A stretch of 64,000 nt of DNA, taken from assembly GCF_003369915.1 (NCBI RefSeq), contig NW_022881603.1, forward strand, positions 14,708,935 through 14,772,934, read 5' to 3'. Of this stretch, positions 10,605 through 21,660 are shown piece by piece. The first letter of the stretch is position 1, and each line of letters begins with the position of its first letter. A program made the translations under genes and the position numbers. Under the pieces are notes generated by a model. The model was not told the origin of the DNA, did no database searches, and saw only the letters and a program-made list of their open reading frames with translations. The DNA comes from Drosophila miranda (Eukaryota > Arthropoda > Insecta > Diptera > Drosophilidae).

Positions 10605-10630
10605 CGTTGTTAAAAGATTACTAGTTTATG

Positions 10631-10818
10631 TATTAGCTGTTAGCTGTGAGTAGTTATTATAAAGGCATTTTGCTATGGGACAGTGTTAGGTACACAAAGG
10701 AGGAATTTAAATTATAGAGAAAATAGAAAGGTTCAAGGGCATCGAAACCGTGTTTCAGGAAACACTTAAAAAATACCTCTAAAGGTATGCAAAGGGATGA
10801 CCTACCTGTTTGAGGGTA
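10631..10818 (+). repeat. Terminal inverted arm (left copy)
   Basis: About 186 bp that are the inverted repeat of 10994-11180. Shared blocks include TTATTATAAAGGCATTTTGC, CTATGGGACAGTGTTAGG, TTCAAGGGCATCGAAACCG and GGGATGACCTACCTGTTTGA. It is probably the terminal inverted repeat of the Polinton, with its outer end at CTACCTGTTTGAGGG. Confidence 0.7.
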
Positions 10819-10993
10819 GGACCTACCTGGTGGCGCCACCTATCGGTGATAATGTGAACTAACTTCGATCTCAATCCTGTTTCTCAACCATGTAAAATCC
10901 TCTCAAATCGATCCTTCGCTCATTTATATTCTCTCTCCTCCCTCTTATTGTCAATGAACCTGTTTTTACGATTGGTCCCGTGTTACGATTCAA
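10819..10993. other. Spacer between the inverted arms
   Basis: 175 bp with no ORF. It includes pyrimidine-rich ATTCTCTCTCCTCCCTC. If the arms are two Polinton ends facing each other, this is the host or third-party DNA between two insertions; if they form a foldback element, it is the loop. Confidence 0.5.
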
Positions 10994-11180
10994 ACAACCC
11001 TCAAACAGGTAGGTCATCCCTTTGCAATGAATCTAATGTGATAGTTTAGAGGTATTTTTTAAGTGTTTCCTGAAAAACGGTTTCGATGCCCTTGAACCTT
11101 TCTACTTTCTCTATAATTTATATTCCTCCTTTGTGTACCTAACACTGTCCCATAGCAAAATGCCTATATAATAACTACTC
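10994..11180 (-). repeat. Terminal inverted arm (right copy)
   Basis: Inverted counterpart of 10631-10818, with small indels (the right arm carries an extra ~15 bp around AATCTAATGTGATAGTTT). It ends abruptly at ATAACTACTC|GGGTTG, after which the sequence becomes unique. Confidence 0.7.
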
Positions 11181-11273
11181 GGGTTGAACGAAGACTCGTG
11201 CGGGAAGACGGTAAAAGTAGCGTTTCGGGACTTCTACGCCAAGGCGGATTGTAACTTCTTAGATTATGTTTAA
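11181..11273 (+). pseudogene. Possible 3' exon remnant of an unidentified gene
   Basis: Immediately after the inverted arm a short frame reads ...VKVAFRDFYAKADCNFLDYV then TAA, followed by AATAAA-like AT sequence at about 11325-11340. It could be the last coding bases of a host gene cut by the Polinton end. There are only 30 codons, so this is weak. Confidence 0.25.
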
Positions 11274-11876
11274 GTGAAACAATATGGAAAACCCTACTGC
11301 ACTACACTGTCGTTATATGAATATTAGATAAAATAATAAAATGACTCGGCATTCCCATTGGCCAGTTCAGTCTCTGCCCCCTGCACTTGCCGTAACCTCT
11401 TCCGCCGCATAACAGTTGGTCAACTCCTATATAACCTGGGGCTGTGGCTGTGGCGGGTGTGTAAATCAGGGCGACATGTGGTCAACTGCCGTGGACTGCT
11501 GCTTGAGGCCGGGGACTGGGTGGGTGTAGTCCCACTAACCAGTTATATGAAGTCCTTGTAACCGGGCAGCAATATAAATGCCAGTCGGCGTGGAAAATTG
11601 TCATGTATTTGACGAATAATTACCGTCAACATTGCGTGATTGGTTGAATCAGACGGGAGGGCGTTTTGGCTGGCTTAGGACTTAGCCGAGGTCCCCAACC
11701 AAATCGGCTGCCCGTGGTGGGGTTGCCAGGGGTATGCGGATGGGGTTGTGTGACAGGAACCTATAATTACCAGACCAGGCAGGTGGTCACCAGACCAGGA
11801 ATCCACCTTTTAGTGCTCCGCTTTCAGACACACCGCGGACGTTGCCGCGAACGGAAGTCTGAGGCTTATCGCCAGA

Positions 11877-12403
11877 ATGTTGGCCGGGATGCATTCACCC
11901 GCATCGCCTTCAGCTCAGTCACAGGCACCGCCGCCGACGCCCTGCAAATCGCCCATCCTGGACGTGACCGAGACCCTGTCACTTCATAGCGAGATGGAGC
12001 TGGAACTTGAACCGAAAAAAGCGTTGTATTCCTTTGGAGCCCCGCACAGTCACGGTCACAGCCACAGTCATAGCCTACGTCTGCCAGGCCTCAGTATTCC
12101 CAACCTGATCAATGGCAAGAATTCCACTCTGCCCGCCTTCGAGTACATCGCTCCGCCGAACCACGCCCTGCAGGCCCTGGAGTTTCCACTGATGGAGTTG
12201 AACCATCGAACGAGGCGGCGAAGTCACGGGATGCCCGCAAGATCCGAGAGGATCGCATTGCCTTTCGGGCCGCTCTTCTCGAGCAGGAGAATTCCATTCT
12301 ACGGGCTCAGGTGCTGGCCCTACGCGACGAATTGCAGACGGTGCGGCAGCTCCTGGGCGACACCGCCGCCGGTGGCCTGCTGTCGATGCCTCGCCAGATG
12401 TGA
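11877..12403 (+). pseudogene. PAR-type bZIP transcription factor, frameshifted before the basic region
   Basis: The ATG at 11877 opens a Ser/Pro-rich activation region (HSPASPSAQSQAPPPTP, a His-rich HSHGHSHSHS, PAFEYIAPP) that runs to about 12200. The DNA-binding domain then continues in another frame: NEAAKSRDARKIREDRIAF (basic region, NxxAAxxSRDAR signature of PAR/HLF/giant-type bZIPs) followed by LEQENSILRAQVLALRDEL as leucine zipper, and a stop TGA at 12401-12403. The piece normally found between (the acidic residues with YWxRRxKN that precede the basic region) is missing, and one residue of the usual AAKRSRDAR spacing is lost. So a small deletion plus frameshift has removed the link. In D. 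melanogaster a single-domain bZIP of this kind is encoded by CG7786; orthology is a guess. Unless the junction is an assembly error, it makes no DNA-binding protein. Confidence 0.65.
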
Positions 12404-12893
12404 GACGAAGCCTATGGGGCAAGTGCTTTGTACATACAAGTAAAGTGAGGGAGTGATCTAGCTGTAGTTCTGTGGTGCATGTTTGTTAATAAATTTTTGA
12501 ATTTATCTAAATCCTCTTGTTTAAATTCGAGTGTTTCGATTTGTTGCTTTTGAAGTTGGCTCCTGTCCCAGTTTCAACGTCCCATGGTTCTGGAATATCC
12601 GAATATGTATTTCTGGCTTACCGCAAAGTCAACAGGTGTGTTAGTGGCGTTGGGGTACGGATGTGACTCTGCTTATGTATTTCCTCAGTCGACAGTATAG
12701 TCGACTCTGCTATTGGCAGAGTGTCATCTAACGAATAAGTGTTTTTCCTGATCGAGTGCAGGATACTAGAAACATAAAGAACATATTTCGAGGACTGCTT
12801 AATTTAATTATAGAAAATATTAGACTTCAATTGAATTTCGACGAGTATTGGCTATTGAGAATGGTTTGTCAAGTTCCAAGGATGGTCGACTTA
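12404..12893. other. 3' flank of the bZIP gene
   Basis: Contains a polyadenylation signal AATAAA at 12488-12493. No other gene is visible up to the stop codon of the convergent four-TM gene at 12894. Confidence 0.55.
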
Positions 12894-13521
12894 TTAATCC
12901 ACTGGGGTAGAGCCACCGAGTTTCTTGAACCATGAGTAGACGCATAGCCAAAAGTACACGGTGAGAACTGTGGGCCGAATAGCGATATGCAGGTTTTTTG
13001 TTCCCAGAAATGACATGATAAACATGCTTACCCAAAGATATGATCATGACAATAATGGATTCTGTGTGGATTGGTTGGTAATTATGTACCTTATTACCTA
13101 AACCGTAACAGATCAACCAAATTATGCCCACTATAAGGACAATTAAGCGTATGATACCAGTTATCAAGTAGAGAATAACCAGCCCTTTCTTAGGCTGCAA
13201 ATAACAGGACAAAGAGTGGTTTACAATAATGCGTGCCATACCTTAAGGATTTCTCAAGGACACATACCTCGAAAATGGAAACAATTAGCAGGACGCAGGC
13301 CACAATGTGAAGAATGGAGACAATCAAGCTGAGATAGTAAACCACATCCACGTGCATTCCTGAAATATAGACATATGATTTAGACACGTTTAAGATTACG
13401 TACTCGACTTACCTCTGCACACCCCACCGAGAATAGAACACAGTATTAATTCCACGATCCCAATAAGTAACATACCCCATTTTAGCTCCAGAAGGCAAAA
13501 AACCTTTTTGATCTGAATCAT
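12894..13521 (-). CDS. Small four-transmembrane protein, 145 aa, four exons, intact
   Basis: Exons by splice sites: 13413-13521, 13268-13359, 13032-13194, 12894-12967. Donors are GTAAGT, GTATGT and GTAAGC, and acceptors TTCAG, TGCAG and CACAG. Lengths 109+92+163+74 give 438 nt with consistent phases and a TAA stop. The product starts MIQIKKVFCLLELKWG and has four hydrophobic helices: about residues 12-32 (GMLLIGIVELILCSILGGV), 42-66 (YYLSLIVSILHIVACVLLIVSIF), 70-94 (VILYLITGIIRLIVLIVGIIW) and 113-137 (the IIVMIIS region continuing into VYFWLCVYSWF). Termini lie on the same side of the membrane. This size and layout match insect DUF4728-like membrane proteins; function unknown. It is one of the few genes in the first 40 kb without a lesion, though I used no expression evidence. 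Confidence 0.7.
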
Positions 13522-13977
13522 TTTCACAGTTTATAATAATTTTCGAAATTTTTTGGCAATGTTTTTCTGTTTAGCTGTTGTTAATTTCAAGACTACCTTG
13601 ATATAATTAAAATTTAGATCTGGGCAATTCCTCTATATATGAAATTATATTCCCAGACTTGCATTCCAGCGTTTTAAGGGCTGTAGTTAGGGTGTCATCA
13701 CCTCCATCAATATTCACCTAGGCCCATTTTGAGCGTATAGAAAGGGCTCGGTTAGATCCTTATAATATATGAAAAGTATACAGATACAACAGCTCAAACT
13801 CCATTGACAAGGAAAATACGATTACCATCGGTTTTAATTTGTAAAAATTATCATAGAAATATCGAAATATTCTAACAAATGTGCATGTGCATAAGGTAAA
13901 GATATCAACGTATACTATAGCTTTGCGAAAGCCCTGTCTTTCCCGTTGCCTTTTCTAGCCATGCCGGGTGTGGGCTC
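13522..13977. other. Intergenic stretch
   Basis: AT-rich sequence upstream of the four-TM gene and downstream of the aquaporin remnant. Nothing recognisable was seen. Confidence 0.5.
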
Positions 13978-14325
13978 CTAGTCCTGTTTTGGCTTATTCT
14001 CGCCGAGAAGGAAGCGTCGAACGATAGGCAGCTTGTAGATCGGCACCGAGAGCACAGCACCAACACAGGCACCAATCCAGTAGACAATGATGTGCTCGAA
14101 GTTGGTGTGGCCGCGACATCCCCACTTGAGGGCGGTGGTCAACACCGGATTGAAATAGCCGCCGGAGAAGTTGAAGGCTGCAAGCGGGCATAGTTGAAAG
14201 CGTAAACTACTTGAGACCAGATGACAGCAGTTGGAAGGCACGCTTTAAGCGGGCGCACGCTTACCTGCCACCACCGATTTGACCTCGGACCACACTGCTA
14301 GAAGTGATTTAAGCTCAAGTTCAAG
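13978..14325 (-). pseudogene. Aquaporin (AQP11/12-like), 3' end only
   Basis: Two minus-strand exons remain. The last (about 14184 to 13978) reads AFNFSGGYFNPVLTTALKWG then CRGHTNFEHIIVYWIGACVG and a final helix, ending KPKQD-TAG. NPV is the second pore motif (NPA in most aquaporins), and the GHT..E...VYW block is typical of the unorthodox AQP11/12 branch. A preceding short exon ends ..VWSEVKSVVA at a donor GTAAGC (14260-14265) and joins in phase. Further upstream no exon with the first pore motif is found before the DINE-1 at 14616, and none appears later in the window on this strand. The first two thirds of the gene are therefore missing. It should be a membrane channel of internal membranes when complete. 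Confidence 0.7.
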
Positions 14326-14615
14326 TTTGTTTTTTGTGCATGAAATGTCCGGTGCTATGATGGATTATCCCAGAACATACATACTACGCAATTGGAGGAT
14401 TGGATACAATGCGAGCGAAATAAAATGTGTGTCCCGTAGGGCTGCCGCGAGCACTGAGAATTGGCCGCTGACTGATATTATGTGCTAGCGAATTATTAAT
14501 TGATCGTTTCTTTGCTCGCCGGGCAGTCATCTGGCTTTGGTTATAATTAAACTAATGCTCAATATGCGCACTGTTGACGTCATAGAATGCTCTTTGGCAC
14601 CTGCTGAAATTAAAC

Positions 14616-15480
14616 GAGGGGGAACGTTGTGAGTTGCTGCGGAGACCGCAACTCTGCAGTTATACCCGATACTAAGTCAGTATGGCTCTCCTCCGGCAGA
14701 CGCCGCTAATATTAAACGACACGACAAGGAGTGCGTGCGAGAGAGACAGAAAATCAGTCTGAGCGTGACGTCGGGGGCTGCGTAGCCAGTGCAAATTGAT
14801 TTGTTCCTTTTGGCTATAAAAATGATCTGATCTGATCCAGATTCAGCAATCTGATAGATATGGTCATTATCTATGATTCTGCGTTTTTAGTTTTCTCGAA
14901 TGTGCAATATTGTGGATGCAACAGATTTTCGTCCTTTGTGGGGGCGGAAGGGGGTGGGGCGAAATTCTGAGATATACGTTTTATAGTGAGATCTAACAGA
15001 AGTGCGGATACCAAAATAATCATTATTCGATCTGGTTCAGATTTTGCACTGTAGAAGATATGGTCATCCTCACCGATTCTGCGTTTTTGGTTTTATCGTA
15101 TCTTTAAAAATGTGGATGCCACAGATTTTCGTCCTTTGTGGGGGCGGAAGTGGGCGGGGCGAAGTTTTGAAATATTTTTGTAGCAGTGATATCACAGAAG
15201 TCTGGATCCAAAACATCGTTGCTCTAGATCTTATAGTCTTTGAGCACTAGGCGCTGAAGGGGACGGACGGACGGACGGACGGACGGACGGACGGACGGAC
15301 GGACGGACGGACGGACGGACAGACGGACAGACAGACAGGGCTCAATCGACTCGGCTATTGATGCTGATCAAGAATATATATACTTTATGGGGTCGGAAAC
15401 GATTCCTTCTGGACGTTACACACATCCACTTTTACCACAAATCTAATATACCCCAATACTCATTTTGAGTATCGGGTATA
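14616..15480 (+). mobile_element. DINE-1 helitron with the GGGGGAACG 5' end
   Basis: Begins GAGGGGGAACGTTGTGAGTTG and ends GAGTATCGGGTATA. It includes the shared GTGACGTCGGGGGCTGCG block, the GATTTTCGTCCTTTG blocks and a long pure GGAC microsatellite (15265-15318, about 13 repeats). It separates the aquaporin remnant from the TMEM186 homologue. Confidence 0.88.
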
Positions 15481-15938
15481 AAAAGCGCGGCCATTACAGC
15501 ATGACTAAATGGGCAGCACTGGCCAATACATGTGTCATTGCCGAGGGTGCGCATCCTGTGGAGGGGGTAGATTAAACAAGGCAGTAAGCAGGGGGCAAAT
15601 TAAATAAGGCAGTAAGCATAGCAAAAAAGGATTGAAAATCACTAAAGAAACATTACATGAAATAAACTATGGCTACATTGAGCGACAAACGTGTCTGATC
15701 ATGTCGTCTGTGGCTGGCTGGCTTCGACGGAGCGATCAGTTCGAAAAGCAGCTGTTTCGGACTTGCGTGTTCCTAACGCGTTTCGTGCGGATCAGCTGGC
15801 AATGTGCCCGTTGGTGGATGTGTCATCGATTACTACACAGCTGATTGATGATATTTTCAAAACAAACGCAAGTAAGTTTTTTTTTACATAAGAAAAGCGA
15901 GGTTTTGTTAATATATGAGATAAATTTAATTACATTAA
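15481..15938. other. Region upstream of the TMEM186 homologue
   Basis: Holds a 9-codon reading frame starting ATGGCTACATTG (15669) and a GCAAGTAAGT donor-like site at 15866-15875, which could be a 5' UTR exon spliced to the acceptor TGTGCAG at 15952-15958. Longer frames here do not join in phase to the downstream coding frame. Confidence 0.35.
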
Positions 15939-16515
15939 GTGTTACAACAACTGTGCAGATCTCATATTACTAGAGTAAGATGGCCAAGCTCTGTGCCTGC
16001 AGCGATACAACAGTTGCATCAACGCCGCCTTGGAACTGAACCAAAAAAAAACCCGATTCTCGATGAAACTGGCTTTTCCGAATGGCAGACCATTTACAGC
16101 CTGCCGTCAATACGCCTGGTGGCTGCATTTAATAGGGTAAAAATATACCAGGCTGTTCTTACAGCTGCGGGAGCTCCCATTGCCTTTGCTCTCGAACAGT
16201 CCGGACACGCTACGGATGCACTGGGAATCTATGCCGCCATAGGGGTTAGTGGGCTGATAACCCTAACCCTAGCCAGTTTTGCAGCGACAAATCTCGTTGG
16301 ATTTATCTACATCAACGAGCAGCAGGACATGCTGAAGCTTGCCTATGTGGATTTCTTGGGCCGCCGTGTAGAGACTTTGGTGAAGACCGATGAGCCAACT
16401 GAGATTTATTTTGCCCATAACCCTGCGGAGTGATGCCAAAAGGCGCTACAAATTGTTGAATCGTTTTGGCAACATTGCCGATCCGCAACTGTTTGAGGGT
16501 CTCTTTGGAGATTAA
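15939..16515 (+). pseudogene. TMEM186 homologue, start lost and C-terminal frameshift
   Basis: The encoded sequence resembles mitochondrial inner-membrane TMEM186, a complex I assembly factor. It has an N-terminal basic stretch (RRLGTEPKKNPILDE), the block WQTIYSLPSIRLVAAFNRVK then IYQAVLTAAGAPIAF, two hydrophobic helices (about 150-210 nt apart), and the LAYVDFLGRRVE tail. Two defects are seen. No in-frame ATG precedes the conserved part: a stop lies at 15936 and the only ATG at 15979 is in another frame. Near 16424 the frame runs to a TGA (16434-16436), while the true C-terminus (RSDAKRRYKLLNRFGN.. ending LFEGLFGD, TAA 16513) lies one base over. A single-base insertion (or two-base loss) explains the latter. 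Confidence 0.7.
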
Positions 16516-17703
16516 TACCTAAGAAGCACAAGATTGGAGACACTTGTTACTAGGTATGCAAACGTTTAATTGTACAGTCCTAACATCAAGAAAATAATAT
16601 CATCTAAGTCTAATTGTTGAGAGATTATATTCGCAGGATTTGCTCCTACAATAATTTCCTTTATTATTTTCCCAAAGCGATGGCCTCTTCTACCTGCAAT
16701 ATAATAATGTAAGATATAAATATAGCAACGTATGGCTGCCCACGGAACCTACCGTATCGGGCAGCTTCATGTGAAAGGTTTCCGGCAGCAGCAGCGAAAG
16801 GAGACCAGCAATCAGCGAGGCGGCTCCAAAGCGCAGCAGTGGTAGGGGCTCGTAGTATGATCCCTGCGTGGATGAAAACGATGGCAAAAACTGTTCGATT
16901 GAATATACAAATAACCTACCAGCAGCGGCACAAAGGGAGCCAGCATGGCACCACAGCGAGCAAAGGTGGACATGACACCAACGCCTCCACTACGTATGAC
17001 CTGCGGAAGATTACAACCATGTGAACTAGTCTATCAAATTAGTCAATTTGAAGGTCTTCACAAACCGTTGGCATCATTTCCGCGGTGTACGTATAGATGA
17101 CGGCAAACGAGGACGTGATGCCCAGCTTTCCAATGAGAAAGAGCGTTACAATCAACCAGTTGACTCCTTAGATGGAATTATAAAAGAAGAAACGTTATTC
17201 GCATTTAAGAAAAAGCACGCATAAACTATGACTAAAGCAGTATGCAACCAAACATGGATATGGACCCGACTCCACGAATATTTACCCTCAGCTTGAAGTC
17301 CGCTGGGGTCCCCTGGACTTGTACTTTGCAGGCATGCACAGAAAGCGCTCGCATTAAAATTAGTTTTAAGTCTAAATTGTTAAGTCTACCACATACGCAT
17401 AGTCATATAGCCGCTGGCCACACAGGTGATCGAACAGAGCAGCAGGGATCCAGACAAAGCAAGTTTGCGGCCTAGTTTTCGCAGGCACAGCTGTGAAAAG
17501 ATGGATCATAAATTTGGTACGATTTCTGATGGATACTGGTACTGAACTTACCCACGCCAAGCTGTAGCCGGGGATTTCCACAAGGCAGACCAGGGTAAAG
17601 TTCAGATACTTGTTGCCACTCAAGCTGGTCGAGTTCAGGGAGAGTCCATAGTAGACGATGGCATTGACGGCCCAAATGAAGAGCATGTTCACATAGCGAA
17701 CAA

Positions 17704-18589
17704 GGGGGAACGTTGTGAGTTGCTGCGGACACCGCACCTCTACAGTTATACCCGATACTTAGTCAGTATGGCTCTCCTCCGGCAGACGCCGCTAATATTA
17801 AGCGACACGACAAAGAGTGCGTGCGAGAGAGAGAGAAAATCAGTCTGAGCGTGACGTCGGGCGCTGCGTAGCCAGTGCAAATTGATTTGTTCCTTTTGGG
17901 TATAAAAATGATCCGATCTGATCCAGATTCAGCAGTCTGATAGATATGGTCATTATCTATGATTCTGCGTTTTTAGTTTTCTCGAATCTGCAATATTGTG
18001 GATGCAACAGATTTTCGTCCTTTGTGGGGGCGGAAGGGGGTGGGGCGAAATTCTGAGATATACGTTTTATAGTGAGATCTAACAGAAGTGCGGATACCAA
18101 ATTTGGTTACTCTAAGATTCTGAGATTTGTGGATGCCCCAGATTTTCGTCCTTTGCGGGGGCGGAAGGGGGTGTGGCGAAATTTGGACACGAAACGGTCA
18201 AGGTCCGATATCACAGGAGTGTGGAACCAAATCTTTAAAAATGTGGATTCCACAGATTTTCGTCCTTTGTGGGGGCGGAAGTGGGCGGGGTGAAGTTTTG
18301 AAATATTTTTGTAGCAGTGACATATCACAGAAGTCTGGATCCAAAACAACGTTGCTCTAGCTCTTATAGTCTTTGAGCACTAGGCGCTGAAGGGGACGGA
18401 CAGACGGACGGACGGACAGACAGACAGGACTCAATCGACTCGGCTATTGATGCTGATCAAGAATATATATACTTTATGGGGTCGGAAACGATTCCTTCTG
18501 GACGTTACACACATCCACTTTTACCACAAATCTAATATACCCAATATACACAATACTAATATACTCATTTTGAGTATCGGGTATAATAA
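17704..18589 (+). mobile_element. DINE-1 helitron inserted in a transporter coding exon
   Basis: Begins GGGGGAACGTTGTGAG and ends GAGTATCGGGTATAATAA, with all the family blocks. Flanks join between A and T (AACAA|TCAAAAC) without target duplication, as helitrons do. Removing 17704-18589 makes exon 2 of the SLC22 gene exactly 706 nt with an open frame and matching phases on both sides. Confidence 0.9.
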
Positions 18590-19459
18590 TCAAAACATGA
18601 GAAGCAAAAACCTCCTTGACGGCCAGCCAAATTTGGTTATTTTCTTGTTTCTCCTTCTGATCATAGTCGGTACTTTCCATGTCCAGTTCCTGCTGCTTGA
18701 AACTGGCCAGCAACTCAATGGAAATATCCCGGCGATTGACCTCCACCGCTCTCCGAATAATCACGCCAGCCTTCTCCCGCTGGTTGCGAGCCAATAGCCA
18801 CCTTACCGACTCTGGCACAATCCAAAAGTATCCCAAAAAGATCAGCGGTGGTAGAGACAGTATAAGCTGTAAGTGCCGCCAATTGGGAATGAACACGGAC
18901 ATCCCCAACAGGGCCTCGCCCACCGCATAGAAATAGTTTAGCACAATGAAGGACATCTCGCGCTTCCTAGGCCCCACCATCTCCACGCCAATAATGAAAG
19001 CCAGCGGATACACGCCGGAGGTGCCAACGGCATTTAGCAAGGCAAAGCTCAGAAAACTGATGTAGTCCCAGGCCAGGGCCTGCGCTACTCCAGTCACAGC
19101 CATGAACACGATGCAGAACAAGAATATGCGCTTGCGTCCAAATCTGAAATGGGACAAATCGGAGGATACTGAATGGGTCTATTGTGAGGGAGCGTACGCT
19201 CCACCCACATTTTTTCCACCCATCAGTCCGCCGTCATTTTCCCATTGGAGTGAGCCGAGATTACGTTATTAGAATTAAGATTTTTGACTTTGCTTTATTG
19301 ACTTTTCAGTTTTAGGTTAAGGAGGGGGAAGGCCACGAAGGCTACATGACATTAATTTTATATATTATACGGCCCGAGGGGTCTCTAAGCCCCACGTAGC
19401 TTATTATCTTCTTTAAAGGGGGGGCAAGTCGCGATCACGGCGGACGCCACTGGCTTTTC

Positions 19460-19760
19460 AGAACCAAAACCCAACAACAACGACGCAGCAGCAGCCAAAA
19501 CGAGAGAGGAATACACCGAGGACCGAAAACCAACGGCATCGACGCAGCAACGGCGTGAATACACCGAGAGAGCAAAAACCCAACAACAACGACGCAGCAG
19601 AAGCCAAAACGAGAGAGGAATACACCGAGGACCGAAAACCAACGGCATCGACGCAGCAACGGCGTGAATACACCGAGGACCGAAAACCAACGGCATCGAC
19701 GCAGCAACGGCGTGAATACACCGAGAACCGAAACCTAACGGCACCGACGCCAAAACGGGG
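19460..19760 (+). repeat. Short tandem array inside the 5' LTR
   Basis: Repeating phrases ACCGAAAACCAACGGCATCG and ACGCAGCA(A/G)CGGCGTGAAT, unit about 55-60 bp with degenerate versions. Several overlapping ORFs on both strands come only from this repetition. Confidence 0.8.
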
Positions 19761-20549
19761 AGGAATACACCAAGAAACAAAACCCGACAACAACAACGCA
19801 GCGGAAGCCAAAGAGAGAGAGAAATACACCAAGAGCCGAAACGGTAGCCAACAACATCAATTCAGCGACGGCCGAAGACGAGAAGCGCCGAAAATATAAG
19901 CCGCCAGCGTCGACGCAGCAACGAAGCGCTGGAACGGTAAGCCCACAGCAGCAACGGCAGACGAGAGACGCGGAAAACTAAAGCGAAGTAACGACGCGCC
20001 AGCAGCGAGACAGAGAGACGAAAGTCACCGGCGCAGCGTAGACGCCGAACGACGGCGCCAGCCCTCTGCCGCCGCGGAAAATGACGACGCTAGCCGCCCA
20101 CGCTGACGCTGGATCGGAGAGCCAGCAGAACGCCGGCTCTGAGCTGGGAAAACGTGGAAGTAGAAAAAGGTCGTCAGGAAGAAGTCGAAGGAGTCGGACG
20201 TGTTTGCGGATAAAATTCGAGTGGCGTACGAAAAGTAAGACACGTGGCGGACCAGATCCACGCCAACGCGATCCGTGACACAGAGGAGATCCTGCATCTA
20301 CGCCGTACCCACGGGGAAGAGGAGGCTTTCGACGAATACAATCGTGGGAGTTCAGGGGTAAGCGAGTCTCTGGACGTGCATACGGGCTGTTGAGCGGTGC
20401 GATAGGTAGGGAATCCAGAAAGAATAAAGTGAAATGTAGTATAACAGAAACATAGCACGACCACCAACAATCTATACACTAGGGAACCTGGAGGCCCGAG
20501 GCTTCATCTTCCCTGCCCTTCCTCCCGCCTCTTGCCCGAGTCTGTGTGA

Positions 20550-21660
20550 TTCCATCCAGTAGTTCGTAGCCCGACCGGATCCTGAGGCCGCTGTCCGGCG
20601 ATTGCCTAGGCGTTCCCGGTGATACCTGTCGGCGTTCCTTCCGCATGATCCCATCCCGTAGTTTGTGTCCCCGCAGGATCGAAGCCGCTATCCGACGATC
20701 GTCTAAGCGCCCCCAGTGACTCCTGTTGGTGTCTCGCCTGATCCCCGTAGTTCCCTGGGTCCCGAAGGGGCTGTCCGGCGATTGCCTAAACCCTCTCGGC
20801 GATACCTGCCCTGTATGATAAAGACTTTCGCAGTAATGTTTAGCCCGATAGTGTCCCGTGAGTGCTATCCGGCGATTCCCTAAGCGCTCTCGGCGATACG
20901 CGTCGGTATTCTCGTACTCGTAGTAATTCTTAGTTCGACGGTGTCCCGTAAGTGCTAACCGGCGATTGCCTAGGCATTCTCGGCGATGCCTGTCGATATC
21001 CCCGACCCCCGTAGTAATTCTTAGTTCGGCGGTGTCCCGTAAGTGCTATCCGGCGATTGCCTAGGCACTCTCGGCGATGCCTGTCGATATCCCTGACCCC
21101 CGTAGTAATTCTTAGTTCGACAGTCTTCCGTAAGTGCTATCCGGCGATTGCCTAGGCACTCTCGGTGATGCTCGTCGATATCCCTGACCCTCGTAGTAAT
21201 TCTTAGGCCGACAGGGTCCCGTAAGTACCGTCCGGCGATAGCCTAGTTACTCTCGGCGATAATTGTCGGTATTTCCGCATAGCAAAGTTCCCCTTTCCGC
21301 GTCGTAGTAATTCTTAGGCCGACAGGGTCCCGTAAGTACCGTCCGGCGATAGCCTAGGTACTCTCGGCGATACTTGTCGGTATTCCCGCATAGCAAAGTT
21401 CCCCTTTCCGCGTCGTAGTAATTCTTAGGCCGACAGGGTCCCGTAAGTACCGTCCGGCGATAGCCTAGGTACTCTCGGCGATACTTGTCAGTATTCCCCC
21501 ATAGCATAGTCCCCTTTCCGCTTCGTAGTAGCTCTCAGGCCGGCGGGGTCCCGTAAGTACTGTCCGGCGATAGCCTAGGTACTCTCGGCGAGACCTGTCG
21601 GTATTATCGCATAGTAAAGACCTCCGTATTGATTCTGGGTTCGGTGGGGCCCTGAAGGCG
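20550..21660 (+). repeat. 91/111-bp tandem array inside the 5' LTR
   Basis: Units start CGTAGTAATTCTTAG..GG(T)GTCCCGTAAGT and contain TCCGGCGATTGCCTAGGCACTCTCGGCGAT. Starts at about 20920, 21011, 21102, 21193, 21304 and 21415 give periods of 91, 91, 91, 111 and 111 bp. The TCCGGCGAT..TCTCGGCGAT pair suggests an internal repeat of the GGCGAT motif. Confidence 0.85.

Larger units (their letters stand above)
9357..10630. mobile_element. Decayed Polinton arm with two short ORFs
   Basis: AT-rich sequence between a DINE-1 and the inverted terminal arm. It holds a zinc-finger-like ORF (9659-9883) and an acidic ORF (10251-10604), described separately, and nothing else I can name. Placement in the Polinton is inferred from the flanking PolB pieces and the terminal inverted arm. 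Confidence 0.45.

Noticed and set aside
15691..15891. 66-codon ORF upstream of the TMEM186 homologue as its first exon
   Set aside because: The donor at its end does not join in phase with the acceptor at 15958, and the ORF has no recognisable feature.
19385..19899. Cys/Phe-rich ORFs on both strands in the LTR
   Set aside because: Several overlapping frames all follow the short tandem array; the same occurs in the 3' LTR. Not genes.
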